From contig CAZSQG010000049.1 of the NCBI GenBank assembly GCA_964608615.1, positions 1 through 29,914 on the forward strand: 29,914 nucleotides of DNA, given 5' to 3'. Each line of letters starts with the position of its first letter. Within the stretch, counting starts at the first letter, position 1. Position numbers and translations under genes: made by a program. This document shows positions 15,892-24,893 of the stretch, one piece after another. The notes beneath the pieces were generated by a model that saw only the letters and a program-made list of their open reading frames with translations, was not told where the DNA came from and did not search any database. The stretch comes from CALEUX01 sp964608615. GTDB taxonomy: Bacteria > Bacteroidota > Bacteroidia > Bacteroidales > Marinilabiliaceae.

Positions 15892-16518
15892 CTATTTCTT
15901 TTTTCCTTTTTTACCTTTTCCTTCAACTTCCATATCTAAAACACCACTTGCTTCATCAAGAGCATACTCTGCATTGGTCAAATTCTTTGAAGCTTCTTTT
16001 AATGCTTTACCAGCTTCTTTCTTCATCACTTTACCTTTATCCAGATTTTTGGTTGCATCGGTTGATTTTTTTGTTTGTGTCTTTACAATAGTATTAAAAC
16101 CTTTTATTTCAGTTTTATAATCAGCATCAAGTTTTTTAATTTCAGCCTTCGCTTCAGCCACATCTTCTCTTGATTTTGACTTAAGTCGTTTTTCAAGTGC
16201 TTTTCGTTGACTGGAATATTCCTTTTTTCTAGACTTCATAACAACTACTGCTGTCTTAATTTCCTCGGAAGATTCTTCTTGCATACTTGTTCCAATGGCA
16301 ATCAGAGAGTCGGCAACCTCCATTCTTCGTTCTTGTTTTTCAGCATTAACACGAGCTCGATCAACTTGCATTTGTAATCGATTTACTGCAGCATCCTGTT
16401 TACTTGTTACTTGCGAAGTTGCAGTAAAAACAAAACCTGCCATAAAAAATAAAAGAATTAAACAACTTTTTAATCCCTCAAAATGGATAATGTTTTGGAA
16501 TTTGATCGGCTTTTTCAT
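15892..16518 (-). CDS. Hypothetical secreted lysine-rich coiled-coil protein
   Basis: I do not recognise a family. The 208-aa product has a basic N-terminus and one hydrophobic segment (SCLILLFFMAGFVFTATSQ, about residues 18-36) that looks like a signal peptide or anchor. A highly charged, helix-prone body follows with Ala/Lys/Glu heptad-like spacing (for example DVAEAKAEIKKLDADYKTEI and KKEAGKALKEASKNL), predicting a long coiled coil. The C-terminus is a lysine tail, GKGKKGKKK. No cysteine pair or catalytic motif is visible. It may be a periplasmic structural or envelope-associated protein. The zincin gene follows 44 bp downstream. Confidence 0.65.
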   Translation of the reverse strand: MKKPIKFQNIIHFEGLKSCLILLFFMAGFVFTATSQVTSKQDAAVNRLQMQVDRARVNAEKQERRMEVADSLIAIGTSMQEESSEEIKTAVVVMKSRKKEYSSQRKALEKRLKSKSREDVAEAKAEIKKLDADYKTEIKGFNTIVKTQTKKSTDATKNLDKGKVMKKEAGKALKEASKNLTNAEYALDEASGVLDMEVEGKGKKGKKK

Positions 16519-16686
16519 TGATTTAAGTTTAAATTATCTATTATTTGCTTTCAATTAAGACTTTAACTATTATAATATTGAATCAACAATGTTCTATGGG
16601 TATTAGCCCTTTCGCAACAACACACAAATTTATCACATCCCTCAATTCCTGCGAATAAAGACGTAATACAAATTTAAAGCTAAGAA

Positions 16687-16733
16687 ATTTTTAGCCTTTC
16701 CAATAAACTGGCCCAAAGAATTTAGCTAAAAAT
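16687..16733. repeat. Inverted repeat in the 16519-16912 divergent spacer
   Basis: ATTTTTAGC (16687-16695) and GCTAAAAAT (16725-16733) are perfect 9-bp arms with a 29-nt loop. They lie in the 394-bp spacer between divergently transcribed genes, so a terminator role is unlikely. A protein-binding dyad is possible. A small TTTCTTAAGAAA palindrome is also present at about 16824. I see no coding sequence in the spacer. Confidence 0.35.
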
Positions 16734-16912
16734 CGAAATATTTTTACCTTGTACGACTAAACCATAACTTGGTTTCACTATCTTTACATAGTTTCACGTC
16801 CCTGCAAAATCATTGACCTTGGGTTTCTTAAGAAAAGAGAAACGGCCGATCCTATTATTTATTGCTGAATTAGCACTCCTTATTTATTATTAACATCAAA
16901 ATACGATTAATT

Positions 16913-17551
16913 ATGCAAAAACAATCATTAATCTTTATTATGGTGGGGTTTCTATTAGCTCAGACTGCTTGTTCTCAAAACATTCAGCTTCCGTCGCCCG
17001 ACCGTGAAGGTGGAATTCCTATTATGAAAGCGCTAAACGAAAGACAATCAACCAGAGAATTCAGTGAAAAAGAAATTTCGCTGCAAGATTTGTCCGATTT
17101 ATGCTGGGCCGCATGGGGATTCAACCGTAAAGACAAACGCACTGCCCCCTCATCAATGAACAAACAGGAAATGGATTTGTATGTGGTACTTTCTAGAGGT
17201 GCATACATCTACAATGCACATGAAAACCGACTTGATTTAGTTAAGAAAGAAGACTTAAGAGCATATTGTGGAAAACAAGAGTTCGTTGCCACCGCTCCAG
17301 CCAACTTTATTTACGTTGCCAATCTTGAAAAGGCAGGGATAACATCAATAAATGAAATTACTTCTGAGAAAATGTCCCCTTCACAAACCAACTCGGGTTT
17401 TATGGCTCAAAATGTTTATCTTGTTTCAGCCTCTAAAGGATTGGGTTGCGTTGTTCGTGCCTATATTGACACAGATGAGTTGGGAAAGAGGATGGGATTA
17501 ACAGAGTTACAAAAAATAATTATTGGACAAACCATTGGGCACACTAAATAA
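16913..17551 (+). CDS. SagB/nitroreductase-family flavoprotein, exported lipoprotein-like
   Basis: A 212-aa nitroreductase-fold protein of the SagB/ThcOx-like branch. An N-terminal hydrophobic segment ends in AQTACSQN, a plausible lipoprotein or signal-peptidase site, so it is probably exported. FMN-site features are ALNERQSTREFSEKEISLQDLSD (residues 40-62, the R-x-S-x-R phosphate-binding motif), LCWAAWGFNRKDKRTAPSS, and the C-terminal SKGLGCVVRAYIDTDEL with GQTIGHTK. Known family members reduce nitro compounds, quinones or azolines with NAD(P)H. The substrate here is unknown. The DUF2752 gene begins 16 bp after its stop (or overlaps it if the TTG at 17523 is the start), so the three genes 16913-18253 likely form one operon. 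Confidence 0.82.
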   Translation: MQKQSLIFIMVGFLLAQTACSQNIQLPSPDREGGIPIMKALNERQSTREFSEKEISLQDLSDLCWAAWGFNRKDKRTAPSSMNKQEMDLYVVLSRGAYIYNAHENRLDLVKKEDLRAYCGKQEFVATAPANFIYVANLEKAGITSINEITSEKMSPSQTNSGFMAQNVYLVSASKGLGCVVRAYIDTDELGKRMGLTELQKIIIGQTIGHTK

Positions 17552-17567
17552 TTATATAGTAAAACAT

Positions 17568-17891
17568 GTGATACATTCTGGAATAAAATATTCCTATAAA
17601 ACAAAACACCTTGAGGCCTGGTTCTGGATTACAGCAATAATAATATTGGCTTTTTCAGATCCTGTTGCCAATGGGCATTCATCATTGTGCCTTATAAAAC
17701 AATTAAACCTTGGGTTTTGTCCTGGTTGTGGTTTGGGGCATTCTATTGCGTGGATTTTCCGTGGAGAAATAATTAAATCATTTCAGTCGCATCCGTTTGG
17801 GATTCCAGCTATAATAATTTTAATGACCAGAAGTTTCAGCCTTTTAAAAGACGGATTTTCTATTCATCAAACAAATAATAAAACCTCTTAA
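17568..17891 (+). CDS. DUF2752 small membrane protein
   Basis: A small membrane protein of about 108 aa with two to three hydrophobic segments and the DUF2752 hallmark LGFCPGCGLGHSIAWIFRGE, followed by HPFGIPAIIIL. The Cys-Pro-x-Cys-Gly motif suggests a metal or thiol function, but the family has no assigned role. The start is uncertain: GTG at 17568 falls just after the nitroreductase stop, while TTG at 17523 would overlap that gene by 29 bp and add 15 residues. It is followed 11 bp later by a TM2-domain gene. DUF2752 and TM2 genes are often adjacent in Bacteroidetes, from general experience. Confidence 0.75.
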   Translation: MIHSGIKYSYKTKHLEAWFWITAIIILAFSDPVANGHSSLCLIKQLNLGFCPGCGLGHSIAWIFRGEIIKSFQSHPFGIPAIIILMTRSFSLLKDGFSIHQTNNKTS

Positions 17892-17902
17892 TTATAAAAA
17901 AA

Positions 17903-18253
17903 ATGCAAAGAATTCTTAATGTTCTTCCCGAAGTGGAACTAGATGAAGCACAATTTTTAAGTACAATGCTTAAAGACCGTAGCGATGAAGAAATTCGTAA
18001 CTTCGCTAATATTTACCGTACTCGTCGACGCGACTCACAAGTTATTCTTTTAACGGCATTGCTTGGTTTTGTTGGATTTGCAGGTATTCACCGGTTTATC
18101 CTTAACCATATCGGCATGGGCGTCCTATATTTCTTTACCGGAGGCCTTTGTTTAATTGGAACCATTGTAGACCTGATAAATCACAAGACTTTGACATTTG
18201 AATACAATCAAAAAACGGCATTTCAGGTAAATTCTCTTTTCACACAAAACTAG
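17903..18253 (+). CDS. TM2-domain membrane protein
   Basis: A 116-aa protein with a soluble N-terminal ~45 residues (helical, acidic: ELDEAQFLSTMLKDRSDEEI) and a C-terminal TM2 domain. The TM2 domain has a first helix ILLTALLGFVGFAGIHRFIL, a conserved basic turn (HRF), and a second helix GVLYFFTGGLCLIGTIVDLI. The DRF-like motif of TM2 proteins appears here as IHRF. The function of bacterial TM2 proteins is largely unknown. It is last in the nitroreductase-DUF2752-TM2 group. I see no clear terminator directly behind it. The following 691 bp are non-coding and carry the composite repeat and the long perfect hairpin. Confidence 0.82.
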   Translation: MQRILNVLPEVELDEAQFLSTMLKDRSDEEIRNFANIYRTRRRDSQVILLTALLGFVGFAGIHRFILNHIGMGVLYFFTGGLCLIGTIVDLINHKTLTFEYNQKTAFQVNSLFTQN

Positions 18254-18545
18254 CACAATAGACCTGTAAATATTCCAATGAAATTGTGTTTGTTGGTTTA
18301 ACCCTACAATCACAACATCTGAACTTTAAACTGGTCTAACAGCGAAGCTTTACTGATGGAATGAATTATACTTATTCACATGAAACACATGAAATAATGT
18401 ATGATAAGTAAAGTTTTTTGGGTTAAAGCGGCATTATTCTTACTGTTTACTAGAAATGACTTACAAGGCTAAATCTTTTATAAAGAAAAGTCATATAAAT
18501 AGTTGATAAGGATGCTTAAAAATCAGTGTTGACATAATAAAACAA

Positions 18546-18626
18546 CAAGATTCTTCGCTTAACTACCAATGACAGGTTTGCTATTCATTGATAAATAAGC
18601 CCTTCGCTGCGCTCAGGATAACGCGG
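18546..18626. repeat. Composite dispersed repeat, copy 2 (CGCTGCGCT core)
   Basis: It matches copy 1 at 11171-11250 in order and spacing: CTACCAATGACAG, an AT-rich linker with TTGATAAATA, then CTTCGCTGCGCTCAGGAT. The second half ends in AACGCGG in place of GACAGG. It sits in the 691-bp spacer 18254-18944, 17 bp before the long hairpin at 18644. The rest of that spacer (18254-18545 and 18695-18944) is AT-rich and shows no gene. The distal part must contain the kinase promoter, which I cannot pin down. Confidence 0.65.
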
Positions 18627-18643
18627 CGCCTTTTTCAAGGAAA

Positions 18644-18694
18644 GAGAGATTATGGTTTTAGGGACGGAATCAGTCCCTAAAACCATAATCTCTC
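18644..18694. repeat. Perfect 22-bp inverted repeat with 7-nt loop
   Basis: Arms at 18644-18665 and 18673-18694 are exact reverse complements over 22 bp. The left arm ends TTTTAGGGAC and the right arm begins GTCCCTAAAA, with loop GGAATCA. No U-run follows on either strand, and the nearest genes end or begin 250-390 bp away, so a simple intrinsic terminator is not a good fit. It could be a regulatory RNA hairpin, a protein-binding dyad, or a small palindromic mobile unit associated with the adjacent composite repeat. Confidence 0.8.
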
Positions 18695-18944
18695 ATGCTT
18701 GAAATGTTACTGTCATCTTTTGCGAAGGGAGAAACCTCAAAGTCAAATTGTTTTATGGTCGCTAGTGTGTAAAATAATTATTATAATATAGAGGTTTATT
18801 TTATATAATTAATTATTATTGTTATTATCCAGCAAAAATAAGCCAACATTACAATTTAATAGTTTAAGGAAACGAAAACTATTTTTTGATTATATCGTAA
18901 TAAAAATTCAGTTTATTCTTTGCTAACTCATTCGTCCAGGTATT

Positions 18945-20867
18945 ATGAGATTTATCCTATTAATTTTTATAATAATTACGTCCATTCTTCCGCTAAAGGC
19001 CGGGATACAAATAGCCGACTCATTAGCCAGTGTGCTTGGATCAAACAAACCCGACACAGTAAAGATTGACTTCCTGAACAAAAAGAGTATCAGCCTTTTT
19101 ATGAACCAGCCAGCCAGGATGTTAATGTATGCTGATTCAGCAATAAAACTATCTATTCGAATCAATGATTCGCTTCGACTTGCAAATTCATATAACAGAA
19201 AGGGCGTGGCTTACCACTTCCTTAGTAACAAAAACAATGCGCTTGAAAACTTCTTAAAATCGCTTAACATTAAAGAAAACCTGGGAAAATATGAAATGCT
19301 TATTCCTGAATATAACAATATTGGTATGGTTTTAACAAGCCTGGGTAAAGACAAAGAATCACTCCAATACTACTTAATGGGCCTGCATATTTGTCACCAG
19401 ATTAATGACAAAGAGAATGAAGCTAAAATATGGAATAACATCGGCTCCAGCTACAAAAACCTGAAGCAATACGATGAAGCGCAAAAAGCATATGAACGCT
19501 CAATAGATCTTAATAAAAACTTTTTTGAACAAGAACCCTACATCATCAGTCTCAACAACCTTGGAAATATATATAAGGAAACTAAAAACTATGAAAAATC
19601 AATAGAATTCTATAATAAAGCAATTAATAAAATTGAGAAAACTAACAACTTATACCTAACAGGCCTGTTGCTAAATAATTTAAGCGATCTTTATATTACA
19701 TACAATCGCATCGATCAGGCAGAGGAAACACTTACTAAAGCTGAAAGGATAATTAATATAGGAAGTTCAGTTAATCTGAAAATTACAAATCTCAAATTAT
19801 GGTCGCAATATCATGAAAAAATCAGCAGTTTTGATACAGCCCTTGATTATAGAAAAAAATACGAGCTTCTATCAGATAGCGTGGGCGATAACGATAGAGC
19901 AACAATATATGACCATTTAAAAACACTAGCCGAGTTGGAGCCAAAAATAAAAGAATTGGATCTTCTTAAAACACTAAATACAATTCAAAAGAAACAAATT
20001 TCCGATCAAAGATTTATTCAAATTGGCACCATATTATTCTCCATTCTGTTACTGGCTACATTATTACTATTAATAAAATACTTGAGAACCAAGGATAAAC
20101 TCAACAACTCGCTTCAAAATCTTGTAGAACAAAAAACTGTAGAACTCAAAAAAGCTAGAATACAAGCTGAAAAATCTGACAGGCTAAAATCTGCTTTCCT
20201 CTCAAACATTTCGCACCATGTACGAACCCCAATGAATGCTATTGTTGGTTTCTCAAATCTAGTTATTAAGCAGGAAATCAACGAAACAGAACGTAATCAG
20301 TTTCTATCTCATATAAACTCAAACACTCTAAGACTTCTGAAACTATTCGAAAACGTTACCCAACTATCAAAATTTGAACAAAATGACGTCACATTAAAAG
20401 ATGAAGTGTTTTATCCCTCAAAGATTACTAACAGTCTTATTGTCAGAATGAGAGAAAACCCATTAACTTTTAATTATCTAAAAAATATTAAGAATCAAAT
20501 CCCAGATGAAATCGAAATTACAACCGACAAAGAAATATTTGGAATGATTATGGAAGAATTACTGGACAATGCCGTAAAATTTTCAAATTCAGGAGAAATT
20601 GTCATTTCTGCTAACATAAAGGATAGCAACTTTGATTTATCCATTGAAGATAATGGTATTGGTATATCTAAAGATCATCTGTCGAATGTTTTTGATAAGT
20701 TTACGAAATTCGAATCGTCGTTAATACCCGGTTATGATGGCCCTGGAATTGGGCTGAGTATAGTTAAACGCTCTGTCAAGCACCTTAATGGACAAGTCAA
20801 TATTAAAAGTAAGAAGGATAAAGGGACTACCGTTACTTTTTCAATCCCGGTTTACCACCAATCTTAA
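18945..20867 (+). CDS. TPR sensor histidine kinase with atypical H-box
   Basis: A 640-aa membrane sensor kinase. A signal-like N-terminus (about residues 1-20) is followed by a periplasmic array of about six tetratricopeptide repeats (about 40-330; for example IWNNIGSSYKNLKQYDEAQKAY). Then come one membrane helix (about 357-378), a coiled coil (385-412), the HisKA dimerisation domain (about 414-480), and the HATPase_c domain (about 523-637) with N-box EELLDNAVKFS, G1 EDNGIGIS and G2 GPGIGLSIVKR. There is no receiver domain. The H-box reads NISHHVRTPMNAIVGF: the phospho-acceptor is His424, but the acidic residue that normally follows it (SHE-I/L-RTP) is a histidine. No response regulator gene is adjacent, so it is an orphan kinase. 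Its stop is 7 bp from that of the convergent EamA gene. Confidence 0.9.
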   Translation: MRFILLIFIIITSILPLKAGIQIADSLASVLGSNKPDTVKIDFLNKKSISLFMNQPARMLMYADSAIKLSIRINDSLRLANSYNRKGVAYHFLSNKNNALENFLKSLNIKENLGKYEMLIPEYNNIGMVLTSLGKDKESLQYYLMGLHICHQINDKENEAKIWNNIGSSYKNLKQYDEAQKAYERSIDLNKNFFEQEPYIISLNNLGNIYKETKNYEKSIEFYNKAINKIEKTNNLYLTGLLLNNLSDLYITYNRIDQAEETLTKAERIINIGSSVNLKITNLKLWSQYHEKISSFDTALDYRKKYELLSDSVGDNDRATIYDHLKTLAELEPKIKELDLLKTLNTIQKKQISDQRFIQIGTILFSILLLATLLLLIKYLRTKDKLNNSLQNLVEQKTVELKKARIQAEKSDRLKSAFLSNISHHVRTPMNAIVGFSNLVIKQEINETERNQFLSHINSNTLRLLKLFENVTQLSKFEQNDVTLKDEVFYPSKITNSLIVRMRENPLTFNYLKNIKNQIPDEIEITTDKEIFGMIMEELLDNAVKFSNSGEIVISANIKDSNFDLSIEDNGIGISKDHLSNVFDKFTKFESSLIPGYDGPGIGLSIVKRSVKHLNGQVNIKSKKDKGTTVTFSIPVYHQS

Positions 20868-20874
20868 ACATCCT

Positions 20875-21762
20875 CTAAAAACCCTTACTACGTTTTAACT
20901 GCGAAACATATAGCCCCGATATGGCCAGAACAATGCCAAAAGCCTTTTGAAAGTTAATAGAATCGCCCAAAATCCACCAGGCAAACAGTGCTGTAAATAC
21001 AGGAATCGAGTTAGTAAAAACATTGGCCCTGCTAACTCCTATTTTCTGAATGCCATATACAAAAAGTAAAAATGCCAGAGTTGATGCAAAAACCGCTAGT
21101 TGTATTACTGCCAACACCGAAGACGTAGTTATTGGCGTTGAAATCAAAGTATTCCACTCAAAAAATAAAAAAAAAGGTAAAAACAGAAAGATCCCTATTC
21201 CATTTTGAGCCGTTACCAAAGTATAAGTATTGTATTTAAGCGATAGCTTTTTTACAACCAAAGCAAATGCAACAGCCGAAAAAACTGCCAGTATCATCAG
21301 CAATATCCCCTTTAGTGGAGTCTTGCTGTTTAATTCTGGATTTAGTACTATCAGAGTTACTCCTATTACTGAAATACCAATACCAAAAAGATTCAGCCTG
21401 TTTATACGCTCTCTATAAAAGACAAAACCAGCCACAGAAGCAAACAATGGAATGGTTGAAACAATAACTGAGGCTTGAGTGGAAGTTACATATAACAATC
21501 CAAAGCTTTCGCCCATAAAATAGAGAAATGGCTCAAGAAATGCCAATAACAGAAACCATTTGCGATCGCTCTTTTCAATACGTTGAAGCTTTCGAATGAA
21601 ACTAAAGGTTACGCCCAACAAACTGGTACTGATTATTAACCTCAGCGTAATTATTGAAAGCGGCTGAAATACTTCATTGGCAATTTTAAACCATACAAAT
21701 GAAAAAGCCCATAGAACCATTGACAATACAATGGCAAAGTAAACCCTGAAATTATTCCCCAT
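20875..21762 (-). CDS. EamA/DMT-family transporter
   Basis: A 295-aa protein with ten predicted membrane helices in two EamA repeats, the drug/metabolite transporter layout. The first repeat has FSFVWFKIANEVFQPLSIIT with LRLIISTS. The second has GILLMILAVFSAVAFALVVK and ends in VFTALFAWWILGDSINFQKA with FGIVLAISGLYVSQ. Members export metabolites, amino acids or drugs, and the substrate cannot be predicted. It starts 5 bp after the gcvP stop, so it is translated from the gcvP transcript and might handle a related amino acid or one-carbon metabolite. That is an inference from spacing only. Confidence 0.88.
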   Translation of the reverse strand: MGNNFRVYFAIVLSMVLWAFSFVWFKIANEVFQPLSIITLRLIISTSLLGVTFSFIRKLQRIEKSDRKWFLLLAFLEPFLYFMGESFGLLYVTSTQASVIVSTIPLFASVAGFVFYRERINRLNLFGIGISVIGVTLIVLNPELNSKTPLKGILLMILAVFSAVAFALVVKKLSLKYNTYTLVTAQNGIGIFLFLPFFLFFEWNTLISTPITTSSVLAVIQLAVFASTLAFLLFVYGIQKIGVSRANVFTNSIPVFTALFAWWILGDSINFQKAFGIVLAISGLYVSQLKRSKGF

Positions 21763-21767
21763 ATTTA

Positions 21768-24635
21768 TTACAAAGAATAATTGAGAACCTGTTCGCAGCT
21801 ACAAACCAGATTACGATCACCATAAGCATCGTCAACCCTGCCCACCGGAACCCAAAACTTATTGTCTCGAACCCATCCAAGCGGATAAGCTGCTTTTTCG
21901 CGGCCATAAACATGTATCCATTCATCTGATGCAATTACATATTCAGGATGAGGAGCATTTTTAAGAACATTATCATCCTTATCGGCTTGACCTCTTTCAA
22001 CTTCTTTAATTTCGTTATAGATCTGTTGCATTGCCTCGGCAAACCTATCTAATTCAGCCTTCGACTCACTTTCAGTTGGTTCAATCATTAATGTTCCATG
22101 AACCGGGAACGACAATGTTGGTGCATGAAATCCATAATCCATTAAACGTTTGGCAATGTCGGTTTCAGAAATACCTGACGAAACTTTCAAGTGGCGACAT
22201 TCAAGAATCATTTCATGAGCAACGCGCCCATTTTCGCCGGTATAAAGAACTCCGTAACCCTCCTTCAACACCGTGGCAAGGTAGTTTGCATTTAAAATGG
22301 CGACTTTTGTAGCATAGGTAAGCCCTTCTCCACCCATCATCTTTATATAAGCATAGGTTATGGGTAATACTCCGGCACTGCCCCAAGGAGAAGCTGATAC
22401 TACCATAACTGTCGCACGGCGATTATCAATAACCGGGTGACCCGGAAGAAAATCAACCAAATGACCGGCCACACCAATCGGTCCAACACCAGGTCCACCT
22501 CCTCCATGAGGAATAGCAAATGTTTTATGAAGATTCAAATGACAAACATCAGCACCAATCAAACCGGGACTCGTAATTCCTACCTGAGCGTTCATGTTGG
22601 CGCCATCCATATATACCTGACCTCCATTCTCATGGATTATGCGACAAACATCCTTGATAGAAGCTTCAAACACACCATGAGTCGATGGATAAGTCACCAT
22701 AACACAGGCTAAATTATCTTTGTGTTGCCCGGCTTTTTCACGTAGGTCCTCAATATCAATATTACCCCTGTCATCACATTTTACAACAACAACCTGCAAG
22801 CCAGCCATTACTGCACTAGCCGGATTGGTGCCATGGGCCGACGATGGAATCAAAGCTATGTTCCTATGCTCTTGCTGACGACTTTCGTGGTAAGCTCTAA
22901 TTACCATGAGTCCGGCATATTCACCTGAAGCCCCCGAATTTGGTTGAAGACTAACATCTGCAAAGCCCGTTATTTCAGCCAAATCAGAGCGTAATTCCTT
23001 CATCATCTCAAGGTAACCTATGGCCTGATCGGTGGGCACAAATGGATGTAAGGCAGAAAATTCGGGCCACGTTAAGGCAAACATCTCAGTAGCAGCATTA
23101 AGCTTCATAGTACACGAGCCCAACGATATCATTGAATGAGCCAGAGAAATATCTTTTCGTTCCAATCGCTTAATAAAACGCATCATTTCCGTTTCGGAGC
23201 GAAACTTTTTAAACACATCCTGTTGCATAAAAGATGATTTCCTTTTTAATGCAACCGGCATACACAATTCAACCTGATCCAATATCTCCGGAATTTCTTT
23301 ACCTGAGAAACTTGCAAAAAGTTCAACCAATTCCTTTAAATCAGCAAAAGTTGTTGTCTCATCAATACTTACACCAACTTCATATCGGTTTATATAGAGC
23401 AGATTAATTTCCTTTTGTAAGGCCTGCCAACGCAAATCGCCAGTGGTCAGCCCTGTAGGCAACCTAAACCGCAGGGTATCGAAAAAGGTTTTATTGGTTC
23501 GTTTAAATCCCAGAGATTCTAAAGCAGCGGATAGCTGACATGTTAAAAGGTGTACACGCTTTCCTATAGCAGCTAAACCATCGGCACCATGATAAACAGC
23601 AAAAAAACCGGCCATATTGGCTAGCAACGCCTGAGCAGTGCAGATATTAGAAGTTGCTTTTTCACGCTTAATATGTTGTTCCCTGGTTTGAAGAGCCATT
23701 CGCAAAGCTCTTTTACCGTTTACATCTTTTGCAATACCAATAATCCTTCCGGGAATGCTTCGCTTAAATTCATCACGAGTAGCAAAAAAGGCTGCATGTG
23801 GTCCGCCATAAGCCATCGGGACCCCAAAACGTTGTGATGAACCAAACACAATATCGGCCCCCCACTCACCTGGAGGGACAAGAACTGTTAATGCTAAAAG
23901 ATCAGTAGCTACTGCAACTTTCCCATCTCCTGAATGAACTTCTTCAACAAAAGAGCGATAATCCTTTACTTCTCCATTTCCATCAGGGTATTGCAGTATC
24001 ACCCCGAAATGCGAACTGCTATTGAAAGATAACTCTTCAAAACTGGCATACTCAAGTTCTATTCCAAGTGGCTGAGCTCGTGTGTCAAGAACGGCTTTTG
24101 TTTGTGGCCAGAGAGCTTCATCAACCAGACATTTAACCACATTATTATTAATCTGGCTTCGGCTACGAATTCTAAACATCATAATCATAGCTTCAGCTGC
24201 AGCAGTAGCTTCATCCAGCAATGAGGAATTGGCAATTTCCATGGCTGTAAGTTCTGAAACCATTGTCTGAAAATTCAGCAAAGCCTCAAGCCTCCCTTGT
24301 GATATTTCGGCCTGATATGGAGTGTAAGAGGTATACCAAACCGGGTTCTCAAGAACATTTCTAATTATTACCGATGGCGTATGAGTATTATAATAACCCA
24401 TACCAATATAGGTTTTGAATATTTTATTTTTTGAAGCAAGACACCTGATTCTTTTCAGAAATTTATCTTCAGCAATACCATTTGCAATAGCAAGCGGGTG
24501 GGACATCCTGATTGAGGATGGAACTGTTTGTTCAATAAGCTCATCAACTGATGAAACACCTATTATTTTGAGCATCTGCTCTATTTCGTCTTCTCGCGGA
24601 CCAATATGACGAGATACAAATTCATTTTCAACCAT
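21768..24635 (-). CDS. gcvP: Glycine dehydrogenase (decarboxylating), P-protein of the glycine cleavage system
   Basis: A 955-aa single-chain P-protein that decarboxylates glycine and passes the aminomethyl group to the lipoyl arm of GcvH. Both halves of the fused alpha/beta form are present. The N-terminal half starts FVSRHIGPREDEIEQMLKII and has THTPSVIIRNVLENPVWYT with YTPYQAEISQGRLEALLNFQ. The C-terminal half has SLGSCTMKLNAATEM, IPSSAHGTNPASA, the PLP lysine Lys704 in HLNLHKTFAIPHGGGGPGVG, and the glycine-rich loop beside it. Full length, with no lesions seen. GcvT, GcvH and lipoylation genes are not in the window. An EamA transporter follows 5 bp downstream. Upstream is a 258-bp spacer with a TAnnTTTG -7 box. 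Confidence 0.97.
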   Translation of the reverse strand: MVENEFVSRHIGPREDEIEQMLKIIGVSSVDELIEQTVPSSIRMSHPLAIANGIAEDKFLKRIRCLASKNKIFKTYIGMGYYNTHTPSVIIRNVLENPVWYTSYTPYQAEISQGRLEALLNFQTMVSELTAMEIANSSLLDEATAAAEAMIMMFRIRSRSQINNNVVKCLVDEALWPQTKAVLDTRAQPLGIELEYASFEELSFNSSSHFGVILQYPDGNGEVKDYRSFVEEVHSGDGKVAVATDLLALTVLVPPGEWGADIVFGSSQRFGVPMAYGGPHAAFFATRDEFKRSIPGRIIGIAKDVNGKRALRMALQTREQHIKREKATSNICTAQALLANMAGFFAVYHGADGLAAIGKRVHLLTCQLSAALESLGFKRTNKTFFDTLRFRLPTGLTTGDLRWQALQKEINLLYINRYEVGVSIDETTTFADLKELVELFASFSGKEIPEILDQVELCMPVALKRKSSFMQQDVFKKFRSETEMMRFIKRLERKDISLAHSMISLGSCTMKLNAATEMFALTWPEFSALHPFVPTDQAIGYLEMMKELRSDLAEITGFADVSLQPNSGASGEYAGLMVIRAYHESRQQEHRNIALIPSSAHGTNPASAVMAGLQVVVVKCDDRGNIDIEDLREKAGQHKDNLACVMVTYPSTHGVFEASIKDVCRIIHENGGQVYMDGANMNAQVGITSPGLIGADVCHLNLHKTFAIPHGGGGPGVGPIGVAGHLVDFLPGHPVIDNRRATVMVVSASPWGSAGVLPITYAYIKMMGGEGLTYATKVAILNANYLATVLKEGYGVLYTGENGRVAHEMILECRHLKVSSGISETDIAKRLMDYGFHAPTLSFPVHGTLMIEPTESESKAELDRFAEAMQQIYNEIKEVERGQADKDDNVLKNAPHPEYVIASDEWIHVYGREKAAYPLGWVRDNKFWVPVGRVDDAYGDRNLVCSCEQVLNYSL

Positions 24636-24669
24636 ATTGAAGATAAGTTTTCAGTGAAACAGGAAAACG

Positions 24670-24677
24670 CAAAACTA
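24670..24677 (-). promoter_or_regulatory. Candidate -7 promoter box for gcvP
   Basis: On the minus strand this reads TAGTTTTG, an exact fit to TAnnTTTG, 35 bp before the gcvP ATG. No TTTG was found at the normal -33 distance. I see no glycine-riboswitch-like paired aptamer in the short leader. Confidence 0.4.
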
Positions 24678-24893
24678 TTTGACGATACTACGTCTGTTGT
24701 CAGATATAAAACAACATTACGTATAAACAAATATCGACTATAACAAACCAAAAAGATGAAAAATGGTCCACAAGTTTTAATCAAATAATCAACAGGTTCG
24801 ATTGTACCGGTATAACTCAGGACTTATGTAATAAATACAAATACTTCCGTATCAACAATGATTTTTATCAAACCAGGCCCAAAATAAGGAGCA

